A DNA stretch of 64,000 nucleotides, taken from contig CM055108.1 in the NCBI GenBank assembly GCA_029204225.1, positions 15,526,722 through 15,590,721 of the forward strand, written 5' to 3'. Both the position numbers and the translations under genes were made by a program. Of the stretch, positions 12,018-24,275 are shown piece after piece; the first letter of the stretch is position 1, and each line of letters opens with the position of its first letter. Source of the DNA: Diphasiastrum complanatum (taxonomy: Eukaryota; Streptophyta; Lycopodiopsida; Lycopodiales; Lycopodiaceae). The notes beneath the pieces are model-generated. The model worked only from the letters and a program-made list of their open reading frames with translations. It did not search any database and was not told the origin of the DNA.

Positions 12018-12475
12018 CTATTTCTTCTTCCTCCTAGAGGTAGTCGGCAAGTCAATTCTATCCAGAGGCAGGTCTTTGGAGGTGCTGGCATTATCAACAT
12101 GCAGATCAGAAAAATGGTCCCAAAGCCTTTTGAGAATGATGAAATCCTTTGGCATGATGGTGACATGCTTACCATGCACTGCCAAAAGATAAGTATCCTC
12201 AAAGACTGGGACAAAAAATCTTCTGCAGCACCCTGTAAGGCTTGCATGGCTATCACGACAAAACTAACATTTAGCCCAAGTGACAGAGTGACATTTCGTA
12301 CAGGTTGGCTAAAAGGAGCTCTAGGGATCAACAGTTCAGTTGATCTTTGGAGTTTTCTAATCTCCCTCAGCCACACCTGCTTCTTGCCACGTCTACGGCT
12401 AATACCAGGGGAAACACGAGAATGGGATGGTTGTACAGTGGTTATGGCATGGGCAGTGGATTTGGTCCTGGCCAT
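12018..12475 (-). pseudogene. divergent histone H3-like gene with a 1-bp frameshift
   Basis: The frame starts MARTKSTA, continues with a short tail of about 30 residues and then the H3 core: GKKQVWLREIRKLQRSTELL (alpha-N helix), IPRAPF, then MQALQGAAEDF (alpha-2). A single-base loss around 12210 shifts the frame. The other frame continues FEDTYLLAVHGKHVTIMPKD (alpha-2/alpha-3) and ends in a non-H3 extension of about 30 residues, SRRKKK then TAG at 12018. The LIPRAPF segment recalls CENH3, but loop 1 has canonical H3 length. No intron is seen. It could be a processed copy, a captured H3 variant, or a gene with one sequencing error. Confidence 0.7.
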
Positions 12476-12701
12476 CATTGTCAGAAGAATAAAATCACAA
12501 AAAAAAAGTTTGAACGAAAGAAATGAGGATGAAAACAAAAAATTTGTGATAAAAAGATGCTTGAGATCGATACCAGAACTGAATATCGGTTTTGAGTGCA
12601 AGATATACACAGAATATTTTATAAAAATGAGATGCGCGTTCGAAAGCAATATTGGACAGCCAGCGGTATCAGTCTCGAGTGCACGGTGTGTAATATTGAA
12701 C

Positions 12702-13483
12702 TCAATCGCAAATACACATAGAGAATTTGATTCTCTACTTCATGATGTCGTTCGGGAAATACCAACAACGGCAATTTCAATTGGAGAGATAACCATTAGA
12801 TCTCTCAAGGTATATTCAATTTATCTCTAATATGCATGTATTTCTTTTTTAGTTCAAATCTATTGTCATAGCATAAATAAAATTTCTATCATAATATTAC
12901 TAATTTTTGTTCTATATATGCAGTGTGTATAGCAGAACGACACTTTTAGTTGTGCATGGTCTGTCCTGTACAATACGAAGCTATTTTTTGAGTGGTATAA
13001 TTTACAAGTGGATGTAGATATTAAAAAGGTAATTTTTTTGTTCATTTGTAGTTCCTTTCATTCTGATTCATATTTTTTTACTATCATTGTTTGTAATTTG
13101 TTGATTCTCGTGTTTTGTGATAACAATTCACTCTTGAGTCGTATACTCTTGATGATGTATATAGATTTCGGCGAGAGTTGGTCAGAACCTATGTCCAGAA
13201 GAGTGTAAGCGTTGCACTTGAGATTGAGGGCCCTCATAAACAAGCTGCTCCTGCCTTAACAGCCTTTTAGGTTGCTCATGATGCAGATTTTATTTTATAT
13301 AATCAAAAAGGAATAAAAGTCCTTCCTTATACAGAGGAAGACAATATTATAGCAAAGAGTCTTCTTGTCTTAAAAGACATTGAGGCCCTTCTCAAAACAG
13401 AGGAAGGCGATATTATAGAAGGAGTTGTTCCCTTATCAATTCCTAATATTGATAAAAAAAATATAGAAAAATTGACTGAATAG
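12702..13483 (+). pseudogene. degenerate plus-strand gene, function not recognised
   Basis: Coding-like blocks are separated by plausible introns. EFDSLLHDVVREIPTTAISI ends at a GTATAT donor at 12810. NDTFSCAWSVLYNTKLFFEW (12924-13028) follows a TATATGCAG acceptor and ends before GTAATT. FRRELVRTYVQKSVSVALEI (from 13165) runs on to ADFILYNQKGIKVLPYTEED and a TAG at 13481. In-frame TAGs near 12930 and 13268 show decay. No family is recognised. Confidence 0.35.
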
Positions 13484-13681
13484 AGATCTATTTATAAATA
13501 AAGATACATAAAAAAAAAGATACAATCATTTTACATGTAAACAACCCGTTTATGGGTTTTTTTAATTAATATCAATATAGATTCTTACAATCAGGTTGTG
13601 TCCATAGTATAATACTGGAATACAATTTTCTTTATTGATAAAAAGACATGATGATTGGCATGTATTTGTTGATAGTGAATC

Positions 13682-15062
13682 TCAATGTTCTTTCATAAGT
13701 TGGATTATTTCGTCAATATCTCTGCATTTGATCTCGAGCTCATGTCCTTTACGTACCTGCATAAAACTAATACAAAGTTAGTTACAATTAGTACAAAGAT
13801 TGTGTTAGAAAGTTTTGATTGAAACTATTCATAAAAGATCGAATGTTTACAGTTACTTACGAGTTTACCATTGAAAATGAATCTGAAATCTGAAATACAT
13901 CATCTTGTAGGAGCAATAGTTCCTGCTTGATGTATTTTAGACTCCAATCTTCTTCCACCTCAACACACGTCAAAACGGCATCATTGTATATAATTTCAAT
14001 ATTTTTTCATTTTGAATGTCCACTAGCTTCCAAGTCTTGATCAAGTGGCACTCATTTACCTTTATTTTTTTCATCTTTGATAATGGGAGCATAAGCTCAA
14101 CATTTATTTTTCAATTTGATAACAAAGCACATGGAAGACATTTTAATTCTGCATTCTATTTCTCCATCTGAAATTTTGTCCCAGCTTCATTCATAAGTTC
14201 AGATAATAAACTATCTGATAAATTTTTACATACAAACATCGTTGGGGTTTTGTGTACATTGACACTTGAAAAGAAATCCACAAATATATTCAAGGAAATA
14301 AACCAACTCAGTCTGACTGTTTTTTATCACGTGCTCATTTTTAATGAATTTTTTACATCATTATATATCTTGCAAAGAAATGATTCTGAAACATCTAGTG
14401 CAATCCATTCATCACTTTCAAAACTAGGTAATGGAATTGGTACTATTTGTCCAAAATTTTCTTTTGTATTACGAATGTATATTGATTTATAAAAAAAGAT
14501 CCCACTATCAACTAGATCTTTTGCAGTTCTACCTCGATATTGTAGTTGTCCAATATTAGTGTGAATAACATCTAACACACCTGCTAAAGATCCACTAGTC
14601 CATTCAATTATGTTGGATGGTATAAATCTGCAAGAGAAAAATGATCAAATTGGCAAGTTTATTATTAGATATTTATGGATGACAAAAATCTAAGTATAAA
14701 AAATATCAATACTCACAATTGTTTTTTTTGTGATTCTGATGGTTGAATCCTTGCACATTTATCTCTGAATAAATATATATATGTTAGACTAGAATTTCAA
14801 AAATAGATTTTTCTTCTAATGATGTTCTGAAATCCAAAATTCTGGCCTTCCAATAAGATCGAAATGATAGTTTTGACCTTTTTCTTTTTCGAAATGCTCC
14901 TCTTGATGATGGATGCATCAAAACCCAAGAGTTTTTTGAATATTTTCTTGGCATCCATAATTCATTATCATCTATCTCGTTAAATAGAAGCATAGACTCG
15001 ATTGAGGAGCATGGCTTCCTTGATGGCGCCATTCGTAATGCACATGCAAAAATTTGAAACAA
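13682..15062 (-). pseudogene. degenerate multi-exon gene, function not recognised
   Basis: Minus-strand exons appear in order. A basic block, RGAFRKRKRSKLSFRSYWK (14784-15062), comes first. Next is LQYRGRTAKDLVDSGIFFYK, with an acidic segment (14240-14578). After stops near 14160 comes a block with VEEDWSLKYIKQELLLLQDD, and the last exon is VRKGHELEIKCRDIDEIIQL, ending in TGA at 13682. A GTAAGTAACT donor (about 13862) and a TTTTATGCAG acceptor (about 13756) bound the last intron. I do not recognise the protein. It is convergent with the unknown gene at 12.7-13.5 kb. Confidence 0.35.
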
Positions 15063-15506
15063 TGAACTATGAATCTGAAAATTTGCGTAGTCAAAAAGCC
15101 ATGAATTTGAGAAAATGTGTTGGCAAAAATTTGAAACACTAATCTATTTGGCGCCACGAATTAACTCTGGTTAGCCCTGTTAACCATGATTTGACAATGC
15201 ATATACATCAATGGTACATCAATTTTCTCCTCTCAACCATCTATCATATTCATTTTCAATATTTTTGGGTCTTTTCGGGCAGTGATGAGCTGGAAGGGCA
15301 GGCCTCACTAACCAATAGCATTTCCACATGCTGCCCGATGAAATGACAATATATTTTAAAAGTTTTTATTTTATTTATATTTGAAAAATTCTATGTTACA
15401 TAGAACCTCGATTTCAATGTTTCAATTGGTCCACATGGCAATGAAAATAAGAAAAATAAATAAAAAAGCATCTTTTTCAAAGGCCCTCTTCGGACTCTAA
15501 GTTTCT

Positions 15507-16137
15507 CTAATGTTTTTTTGTGGTTTCATCCACAGATGAGAAATTTTGATCTTTGTATTCAGGATACTTCTTGCACATATATTGTCCATATTTATGAAAG
15601 TATATCAATCCTTTCATCTCATCATTGTCTAGCTCATTTGTGGGTGCCAAAAAGATCACTTCCTCTTTTGAAGACAAAGAGTGCAACAATCTGAAAGGTT
15701 CACTCCATGTATAGTCTCCATTAGTGCAACAATACTTCCACTACATGGTTGGTTCGCCATTCAACATTTGAAAATGAAAGTAGTGAGGATTGGTGTGTCC
15801 TTCTAGACCATCATTTCCACGAACAATAAATGGCCCTATGAATCCTTTCCAATCCACCATTCGTTCTAACAACTCTACTTCAGTACTTTCAGTACGACCA
15901 CCACCTACCGTTTGGCCAAATCGTCCTAACATATCAGGCATAGTAAAAATGGATCTACATTTCAATGCCCTAGAGATTACACTAAAAACTTGATCGATGT
16001 CTTCATGCGTGTGTCCGACCATCAAAAATCCCATTTCAACAGTCTGAAATATGTTATGCACCATAAGCATAGAACAAAGACCAAAGATGAACCTATTCTT
16101 ATTTTCTCTCCAACAGTTGTCAACTTGAATACGTAAG
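15507..16137 (-). pseudogene. DUF7869-like gene, 3' part (split by retrotransposon)
   Basis: Starting exactly at the retrotransposon junction the frame reads RIQVDNCWRENKNRFIFG, then FLMVGHTHEDIDQVFSVISR. The GHTHEDIDQ-FS block is characteristic of DUF7869-type proteins, an uncharacterised and repeatedly amplified family in plants and invertebrates. The 5' part lies at 31922-34320 on the same strand. The two halves join in frame (...NNLPPIL | RIQVDNCW...) once the 16138-31921 element and one copy of its target duplication are removed. An in-frame TAG at 15741 separates this part from a C-terminal WKYCCTNGDYTWSEPFRLL segment, so the gene is a relic. Confidence 0.8.
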
Positions 16138-17159
16138 TGTGGTGGCCAAGTAGTTATAGATTTTCACAAAAATGATGAATTATGTAGTATAAAAGGTTTG
16201 ATTGTTCCCCAAGAGAGAGAATAATCTCATCTTTTGCATGGCAAATGTATATATGATGGTAAACAGACTGGTATGTATAAACCGTTCACAACGAATACTA
16301 CAGCGACATAACTGGTGATCCAAAGATATTTGGATAAATTGGCATCCAGGAACACCAATGATGAAATGTTTTGGTCAAGGTCTGTAAATGTAAAGATTAC
16401 TTTATCTTTCAGGCTCTTCAGACATCAAGGAAACAGTGAAAAGTGCAACAACTAGCAATTAGATTCAGTAAGCAGAATCACATTAGCTAAAGATTCTTCT
16501 TAATCAAACACAGAGAATTAGTCTTTATCGCAGAAAGCAAGCAAAACAGAACCTCAAACAATCCCGTTATCTGAACACATAGCTCATTCAGAAATGAAAG
16601 AAGGTCTGCTAAGAAATGATGCTTAACAACTTTGGCTAATACCCTACACACATTAGTCAAAATTGTTACTTGCTGGTGTCGTCTGAAAATCCATGTTAGA
16701 GTAGCTGAAATTCACTATAATTTAAGAAATGTGTGTGACGCAAATAGAACAGTATCACAATCATCCACAGATCATACAAAGTGTGTTCTCACATATGATA
16801 AGAAGTAATTCTGTGAAAGATAGCAGAAAGAAAAGAATGCTCAAGCTATAGGAACTCGCTCTTCTCTCTATTGATACTCAGCTCTACGTAGAAATGAGTC
16901 ATCACAATGGCACGAAGTGTCAACCTTATAGGAATGATCACCGACCTCAATGTCGTTTATGAACTGTTAAATGGCAGTTCTGGACTTCTATTGCGTCTCT
17001 TTAGAACATCACAACTTCTTCTTAAAATATGAATTTACAAAGTGTGAAATAGGCCTTTACATGTATTTAGGCACTATAGCACATTTTACGTACATGGAAA
17101 TTGAAAATTTTTACAATATATGACATAACTCAGATAATGTGAAATCATAAGTCTCCACA
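16138..17159 (-). repeat. 3' LTR of the Athila-like element
   Basis: About 1022 bp, TG...CA bounded, and nearly identical to 30903-31921 with scattered substitutions and small indels (for example AAGTAGTTATAG against CTAGTCGTTATAG near the outer end). Confidence 0.92.
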
Positions 17160-17161
17160 TA

Positions 17162-17172
17162 TCCCCTTCCTC
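17162..17172 (-). other. polypurine tract of the Athila-like element
   Basis: The minus strand reads GAGGAAGGGGA two bases before the TGTGGAG start of the 3' LTR, which is the expected place for plus-strand priming. Confidence 0.8.
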
Positions 17173-17217
17173 AACTGTGCAGCGGCTCACCAACAATCTG
17201 ATTTACATCGTTCTTTG

Positions 17218-18096
17218 TCACTTTCGGCTAGTTGGCTTGCTGTGAAAAATTGCCTTGGCTTGAGCTTCATTCTCTTCGTTTTCCTGCTCCAATGTCAGCC
17301 CTTTTGTTGCCAGGAAATAGTTATTCTTCTGGTTATAGTCTTCTTGAAATGATAAATTTGGATAACCACCCATTCCTTGATTGCCGATTGGTGCAAGGAG
17401 GTTATCAATTAATGTATTATTTACAAGATGTGTATACCAACTATCCTCGGTCAGGATTTCAGACATCTTGACAGAAGGGACAATTAGTGAAAGTGCAGCA
17501 TATGTATAGTCGGAAAATTTTGCTTTAATATACAGTTGTTGAACAGATAGGAGGGCATAAGAAATGAGTGAAGCAATATTTACATGGTTGTACGTATAGT
17601 ATGGTCTAGTTATTGGGTTAGTGGAGCAAAGTATATTATTTGTTTTTACTTCCTCCAAATAACGAGAGTAGTTAGCTTCCCAATCTGTGTAGATTTCCCA
17701 CAGATTAGGGAATAGTAATTGGTGAGTAACTCGAGAAGAAACAAATTTAGAGCTGGTAACAACTTCTTTCACATCAAAAATGTTAATTGATTCTAAATTA
17801 TTTAGGTACTCATCTAATGCTGGAAAAATATTATTCTCAAATGTCTTTAGGTATTCTAAGATGTATATATACAAGGATCCTGCGATCACATGAATATAGT
17901 TAGCTTGCACATTGAACTTGTTCTGAACAATGGCAAGGGCGAGGATTTCTTTTTGATGTACAGTTAGTCTAGACCATAAAGTATTTATGTTAGAAAAGGT
18001 CCAAGGGTTTTCCCATTGTTCCTTTGTGTAACCAAAAAGTTTAGGTACAAAAAGGTAATCCATCCTCCATTGGAGTTCTTGACTACAAAAAGGTGG
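17218..18096 (-). pseudogene. 3' accessory ORF, C-terminal domain (unknown)
   Basis: About 290 residues from FCSQELQWRMDYLFVPKLFG to a TAG next to the 3' LTR. It is rich in Tyr, Asn and aromatic residues, with no transmembrane segment or enzyme motif that I can recognise. It is sense with gag-pol and lies between the coiled-coil ORF and the polypurine tract, where Athila/Tat elements often carry extra or env-like ORFs. It has no evident env features. It is the longest open piece in the element's 3' third and may once have been continuous with the upstream coiled-coil part. Confidence 0.5.
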
Positions 18097-18639
18097 GATA
18101 AAAAATGTTAGTTCATGTTTGAAATTCTGACCTTAGTAGTGAGTAGACAATCTTGTTTTTCTTCGTAACTACTGCACTTGTGACGCCTGGGCTTGGTATG
18201 GAATGACGCTTAACGCCCTAGGTTGGTCTTCAGCAGTTTGTACCTCTGTAGCCTCCATGATTTCAGTCTGTTTTTCTTGATTTTTCTAGACTTGGCTGCA
18301 GCTGATATATATTTGGATGGCCTTTTCTGACAATACTGATGCTAGCTCATCTGTTTGCATCTCCTAATCTTGTCCTTGTCCAAGTTCTTCCACATCAGAG
18401 ATCTGCATTTGGCCTAATTGGAATCTGGCCTCTTCTAGTTCTTCCTTCAGCTTCTCATAGGCAATCATCTAGGGTTGTAGATATTGCATCTGGAAGGTCC
18501 TGGATCATCTGCTCCTGGATTCCCTTCCATGCTACTGGATCAATTCGGTACCTACCATGACATACACAAGCACCGAGTGTGACTTCGGCGCTAATTCGCC
18601 AGAGTATTGCCACTTCGGCCTATTTTTTGTATATCTGAT

Positions 18640-19494
18640 TATCTTTTTTTAACATCTCTACAAAATTTTGTAGTTGGGCAATTGATTTCTGAGCACTACT
18701 GAGTTCATTGTTCAGTTCCGCATTGCTACTTTGAAGAGTGGCTCGTGCTCGTCTTTCTTCCTGCAAGGAAGCCTATAGGGTCTGAAGTTGTTGTTTGGGA
18801 AGGATGTTCTCATTTTAGAAAGTGTTGGACTCTCATGCATCTCTTCCAACACTTCAAGTGTGGCATCTTGCCTTCCTTTTGTTTCTTCCAGTTCTGTTTC
18901 TTTCCTGCTTAGCTCTGCATTGGCTGCTTTGAGCTCCTCATTTCTATAGGCCAGCTGAGCCCTAGTTTCACTCAGCTCTGCATCTGTTTGGGTGAGTTCT
19001 TCTTGGACTCTTTCATACTTGGACCCCAGCTTCCTGGATATCTTTTCCAAGCTGGCAAGGTGTTGTATAGATGCCCGAGTATCTGGCAGTAGTGTCCCAA
19101 AAACCTATTGATATAACTCGGCATCGAGGATTGGTTCCTCGACGTCGCTTTCGCTACCCTGCTGGTCCTCAAAAAGCTGCTCTGCTCCTTGTGGTTCTGG
19201 TTCTTGTGGTATTTCAGTCTGATTTTGCTCTTGATCAGCAATGTTCTTTGCCTCTTCTTCCACGTCCTTATTTCCTTCTAGGCTGGTCAATGGTGAACAT
19301 TGGGACAATGGCGAAAACATCCTCACCAAGCTCCCTTGACTTGATGATGATGTTGTGGCTGCTGCGGTGGTTGCTTTTGATGTCTGCATTTGGGATTCCA
19401 CCTCAATTGATGGCACTAACCCTGATAATACTAATGCAATCTTGATATCCTCCTGCACTTTCAGCACACTTGCATGCATGCATAAGATGCTCAT
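18640..19494 (-). pseudogene. 3' accessory ORF, acidic and coiled-coil segment
   Basis: Two adjacent open pieces are separated by a stop near 19105. The first (19105-19494) has a Ser/Thr-rich stretch (SKATTAAATTSSSSQGS) and an acidic Glu/Gln-rich end. The second (18712-19050) is a clear heptad coiled coil: EELTQTDAELSETRAQLAYR, then NAELSRKETELEETKGR. Beyond a frame change near 18750 the coil may continue (SNAELNNELSSAQKS). The function is unknown. Its position is downstream of integrase in an Athila/Tat-like element. It is not a known env. Confidence 0.5.
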
Positions 19495-19529
19495 CTGCTG
19501 ACCCAGTCTGGAGAATTGATTTACTTTTA

Positions 19530-20031
19530 TTAATTTACAGAATTGCTTAAAAGCAATTTATCAAAAGGCATCTGCTCTCCATTTAAGTCTCTCAATAGGT
19601 ATCCCATATTGGTATTTGAAATTGTGTACTCTTGCTCCTGTAGAAAGATAGAAGCAAGAGTAAATTGTAAGAAGCTCTTGAGATTGGGGTCTCTAATGTA
19701 AGAGAGTTTGTATCCGCGTTTCTCAAGATAAGCTCCTTCTTGAAAAACTCCACTCTTCGCAATGACATCTGGTTTGGTAACTGGCATACTGCCGTCCATA
19801 GGCAATCCTAAGGCATGAGAGTAAAACCCCTCTGTGATTATAATCTCTTGATTGCAGACAGTTGTGGAAATATGTCCTTCTCCTGTTTTTCCCAAGTTGC
19901 GAATCAGCTCATAACAAAGATCAGTAAGAATAACTGATGGATTGAATTGAAGAAGACCTTGAATTCGCGTGCAAACAGCTAGTGGTTGTAAGATTGGTAG
20001 CACTGGCTTTGGGTGTGTCTTGAATACGATC
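19530..20031 (-). pseudogene. 3' accessory ORF, N-terminal domain, split by copia insertion
   Basis: About 165 residues, including LLQFNPSVILTDLCYELIRN, GFYSHALGLPMDGSMPVTKP and FLQFTLASIFLQEQEYTISN. The first codons lie on the other side of the nested copia element. With copia and one CGATC removed, the frame opens ATG-GCG-ATC-GTA-TTC at about 25030, so the copia element landed within codons 2-4. No homologue is recognised. It belongs with the acidic, coiled-coil and C-terminal pieces downstream as one likely accessory protein of about 750 residues or more. Confidence 0.5.
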
Positions 20032-20327
20032 TGTTAAATTCACACGTGTGGATTTTCCACAACATGTACTTGTGATCTCCTAAGGTGTGTAGATGCACCA
20101 AGATCATTCGAATTCATCAAACAAAAGCTTTACACTTGTCTACACTCTAATTGGCACGTGTTTAGCCTCTTACTCTATTTTGGCTCAATAGTGGCATTAC
20201 AAGTGGAAATGCATAATTTGTCATCTATGCCAAATTTATTCCTATCAACATCCTACACCTAGATGCTTGATGTAAAAAACATAAGACCCCTATATCTAAC
20301 ATAGATAATCCTTTTCAATTTTTCACA
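20032..20327 (-). repeat. 3' LTR of the copia element (internally deleted)
   Basis: Matches the two ends of 24289-25023. The sequence jumps from GCACCAAGATCA straight to TTCGAATTCATC, whereas the other LTR has about 440 bp between these points. Confidence 0.92.
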
Positions 20328-20339
20328 CTCCTCCTAAAA
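20328..20339 (-). other. polypurine tract of the copia element
   Basis: The minus strand reads TTTTAGGAGGAG, directly abutting the TGTGAAAAATTG start of the 3' LTR. Confidence 0.85.
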
Positions 20340-20345
20340 AACTAT

Positions 20346-23300
20346 CTATGAAGATTTGAGCATTGATCTTGATATAACTCCAAGATTAGATCTATGCTTG
20401 ATGAAAGCACTTTTGCTCAAAGGCTTGGTGAGTAGATCGGAAATACAAGAGGACGAGTTGACGTGCTCCAAATAGATTTCACCTCCAATAAGCTTTTCTC
20501 TCACAAAATGGTGTGCCACTTCTATGTGCTTGCTTCTAGCATGAAATATGGGATTATTGGCAAGAGCTTGGGCCGAGATGTTATCACACTTGATCATTGG
20601 TAGATCATCCTCCTTGATGCACTTTAGCTTCATTAATAACCTCTTGATCCAAAGCACTTCTTTGGTAGTTGTAGTGAGTGCTTTGTACTCGGCCTCACAT
20701 GAAGAGAGAGATATAGTATCTTGCTTTTTGGAAAGACAAGATATTAGATTGCCTCCAAGAAAGATAGTGTATGCACTTATAGACTTTGATCCATCTTGTC
20801 ACTTGCAAAGTCCAAATCCGAGTAGTCAATAATGGATAGATCTTCACTTTTATAGAGTAGACCATAATCACAAGATGAAGATACATATCTAAGAATCCTC
20901 TTGGCCATCTTCCAATGATGGATCTTAGGATCTTGCATAAATTGACTCAATTTGTGCACACAAAAACTTAGATCGGGCCTAGTAATGGTAAGCCAAATCA
21001 AGGAGCCTACAAGACTCCTAAAAAGTGTGATGTCCTCAAAGGATCTTTCACCCTTGGTATTGAGTGCCTCTTGTACATGCTTTGGATCTTCATGAGAAAC
21101 ATAAAAAACATAATTAGTGGAATCAAGATCCACTTGTTTTCCTTTGTCAACAATTGAGAGCCTTTTAGGCTCGGATCTATCTCTCATGGATCTTCTTGGT
21201 GAAAAAATTCGAGGAGAGTCTTCTTCAAATCTCGACCCCATCACATCATGATTGTCTTCAAAATCAATAATTGATGATGCATCCATAGATTTCTTGATCT
21301 CGGCCTCTTCAAAAGATGAGTGTTGATCTTCATGAAAGACAACATCTCTACTTTCAATAGCTTGAGAAGTAGAGAGTATAAAGACTCTATAGGCCTTCTT
21401 GGTGGATGAGTATCCAACCATGATCCCTTTGCATGCACTAGGATCTTCTTTCTTCCTTGTTTACAAGGGAATATGGAAAAAGCATAGGCATCCAAAAACT
21501 CTAAGGTGATCAACCTTAGGCTTCTTCAAAAATAAGATTTCATATGGTGACTTTCCTCCAAGAGCTATATGTGGGAGCCTATTGCAAAGATAATTTGCAC
21601 AATTAATGGCTTCTCCCCAAAAATATTTGGGCAAAGATGCCTCAATTCTCATAGATTTTGCACATTCACATAGAGATCTATTCTTTCTCTCGGCCGCTCC
21701 ATTTTGAGATGGAGAGTAGGCACAAGAGAACTCTCTTTTGATTCCTTCAAGCTCACAAAAATCTTGAAATTTATTGGAGATATATTCACCACCTCCATCA
21801 CTTCTAAGAGCTTTAATCTTGAATGATAAATGCTTCTCTACATAAGCTATGAAAATAAGAAAATGATCAAACACCATAGATTTAGAAGCAAGAAGATATA
21901 TCCAAGTGAATCTTGTGTAATCATCAATGAAAGTAACAAAACAAGTGGCTCCTCCCTTGCTTGTAGTTGATGAGAAATGCACATCCGAGTGGATTAACTC
22001 CAAAGGATGCTTGCTTTTGATAGAAGGTATTGTAAATGGCTTTTTGTGAGATTTAGCAATAGCACAAGCCTCACAAGGCTTGATCTTCTTGGAGAGTGAC
22101 TTTGGCAAGCCAATAGCTTTGGCTTCTTTGATCATAGAGAGCATGGATTTGTAGTTGGGATGTCCCAACCTCCTATGCCATAATTCCTCCATAGAGAGCT
22201 TGTTCACAAGAGCAACATTACAAGCATTCACATACTCATTTGGATCTAGTTTATAGATGCCACCAAATCTAGATCCTAATGCAAGTACCTCATCATTCTT
22301 CTTGATAGTGCGAGTATCAACATTGAATTTTACATCAAGGCCATTATCAAGCAATTGGCCAACACTAATAAGATTCTTGGTAAGCTTAGGTACATAAAGA
22401 ACTTTAGAGAGAGAAAGAACTTTAGAGGATGCAAGCTTCAAGGGAATGTTCCCTATGCCTTCAATAGGACATTCAAAATCATTTGCAATGTATTTTGATT
22501 TCTTGAATTTATCATAAGGTGCAATAGAAGAGAAAGAGTCCTTGGAGCTACACATCTGTGAAGAGGCTCCACTATCAATATACCATAGGCCGTCCTTCTT
22601 GAAAGGAGTAGATGAGAAACTAGAGACCATAAGAGATCCCTCTCCATCACTTGCAATAGTGTCTTTCTTCTCATTGGTAATGTTGGCTTGCTTGAGTTGA
22701 TTCTTCTTCTTGAAGCAATTGGTGGCATAATGACCTTTCTTTCCACAATAAAAGCACTTAATCTTCTTCTTCTTGAGCTTGGATGATGAAGCATTAGTGG
22801 AATCATCTTCCTCCTCATCTTTCTCTTTGGATTTGACTTTGTCCTTGCTTGAGGATTGTTGATGTTGGTTCTTGCTCCTCCCTTTGTGCTTATCCTTGGC
22901 AAAGAGAGCTTTGCCATCATTATGAGTGAGAGAAAGCTTGTCCATCCTCAAGAGCTTGTACTCTTGTCTTGATTCTTCCGAAATTAGCACACTTTGGAGA
23001 GCCTCCAAACTTGGTAGCTCCTCCTTAATGGCATAGGATTGGACAAGGTTATCAAATTCACTTCTCAAGCCATTGAGAATGACTTGAACTAGCTCATTTT
23101 GATTGATGGAATCACCAATACAAGCAAGTTCTCTATGAATATCTTTTACTCTCAAAACATAACTAGATGCACTCTCATCACTCTTTTGGCTACTTTGAAA
23201 GATTTGATTCCTAAGAGTGAGAAGCCTAGAGGTATTCTTAGCCTCATAGATAGTCTTGAGACAATCCCAAGCTTCTTTGGCTGTTGTACAAGTACCTATC

Positions 23301-23587
23301 TCCCTCAATATCTCATTAGAGACATTCATCTTAATGTAGTGGAGAGCCATCCTAGCTCTCTTTTTGTATTTTTGAACCTCTTGAAGAACTTGTGGTGCTT
23401 CTTCAAGGCCAAGAACTATGTCCATCACGTCTTGAAGGATCAAGATGGACTCCATCCTCATTTTCCAAATTGAATAATTTGAAGTGGTCAATCTTTCACT
23501 TGGTTCCAACAAGGATGAACCCATTGAAGACATTTGAAGTGAAGAAAACTCAAATGATGAACAATAAATGTTGCTAAACACTCTCAA
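20346..23587 (-). pseudogene. copia gag-pol, RT core deleted
   Basis: In order: gag with SNYSIWKMRMESIL (residues about 35-50); a CFYCGKKGHYATNC zinc knuckle; protease WYIDSGASSQMC; GAG-pre-integrase LWHRRLGHPNYKSM; the integrase CEACAIAKSHK zinc site and D-D-E blocks (HSDVH, LRSDGGGEY, QNGAAERKNR). A TAA at 21461 breaks the frame after VFGCLCFFHIP. It then continues through the linker, but jumps from HEDPKHVQEALNTKG to the late RT/RNase H part (LVGSLIWLTITRPDLSFCVH), so the RT catalytic region with its YVDD-type box is absent. RNase H ends near 20346 (NPIFHARSKHIEVAHHFVRE). It could move only with enzymes supplied by relatives. Confidence 0.92.
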
Positions 23588-24275
23588 TAGGATCCAATAA
23601 TAGAGTACTATCTCCTCCTATGAAAGATCTTGCAGCTACTTGTGAATTGATTCTCACTAGCTACACAAATCTCTCTAAAACAAGATCTATTTCACATCAA
23701 ATGATGGAGTATAGGCAAAGTTAGGATCAAACACTCTTAGAACGTGTGAAGTGCTCTAAGAAACCAAATTTGACTCAAATGCAATGATATTGCATGAAAC
23801 AAAATGGCTAAGATCTCAAAACAATGCCTAGATCACATATAGATGAGATTGGCAAGCATACAACTGTGATTTTGGATCAACCAAGCAATCTCTTGACCAA
23901 ACCAAATGTGTCCACCCAGGTCTAGGTGCCCTACCTAACCCTCTTCAAAAGCTTATAGCTTTTGATTGGCTCAACCAAATGGAATGAAACTGATTGCATC
24001 ATAAACTAGACAAAAATACTTCAAAACAAGCTATCAAGCAAGATAAATGGATCAAGCATGAGAGAGAACTTCCAAACTGAAATTGGATGTTCCTCACATG
24101 TGTCTGAGAACTTGATTCCGTACAGTACCAGGTCAGACCCAATCAATGTCCTTTTGATCTCTTTTGATCCAAGATTGAACAAGATAGCTAGGAAAATGGG
24201 TCTTGACAACTTCTAGCTCAAGATTGATGAAAATTTTTCACTTAGATGGATCAAAATGCATGGTAGCCTTAGGTA

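Noticed and set aside
11950-12830. Plus-strand frames opposite the histone-like gene
   Set aside because: They have no homologue and overlap a minus-strand frame with clear H3 helices.
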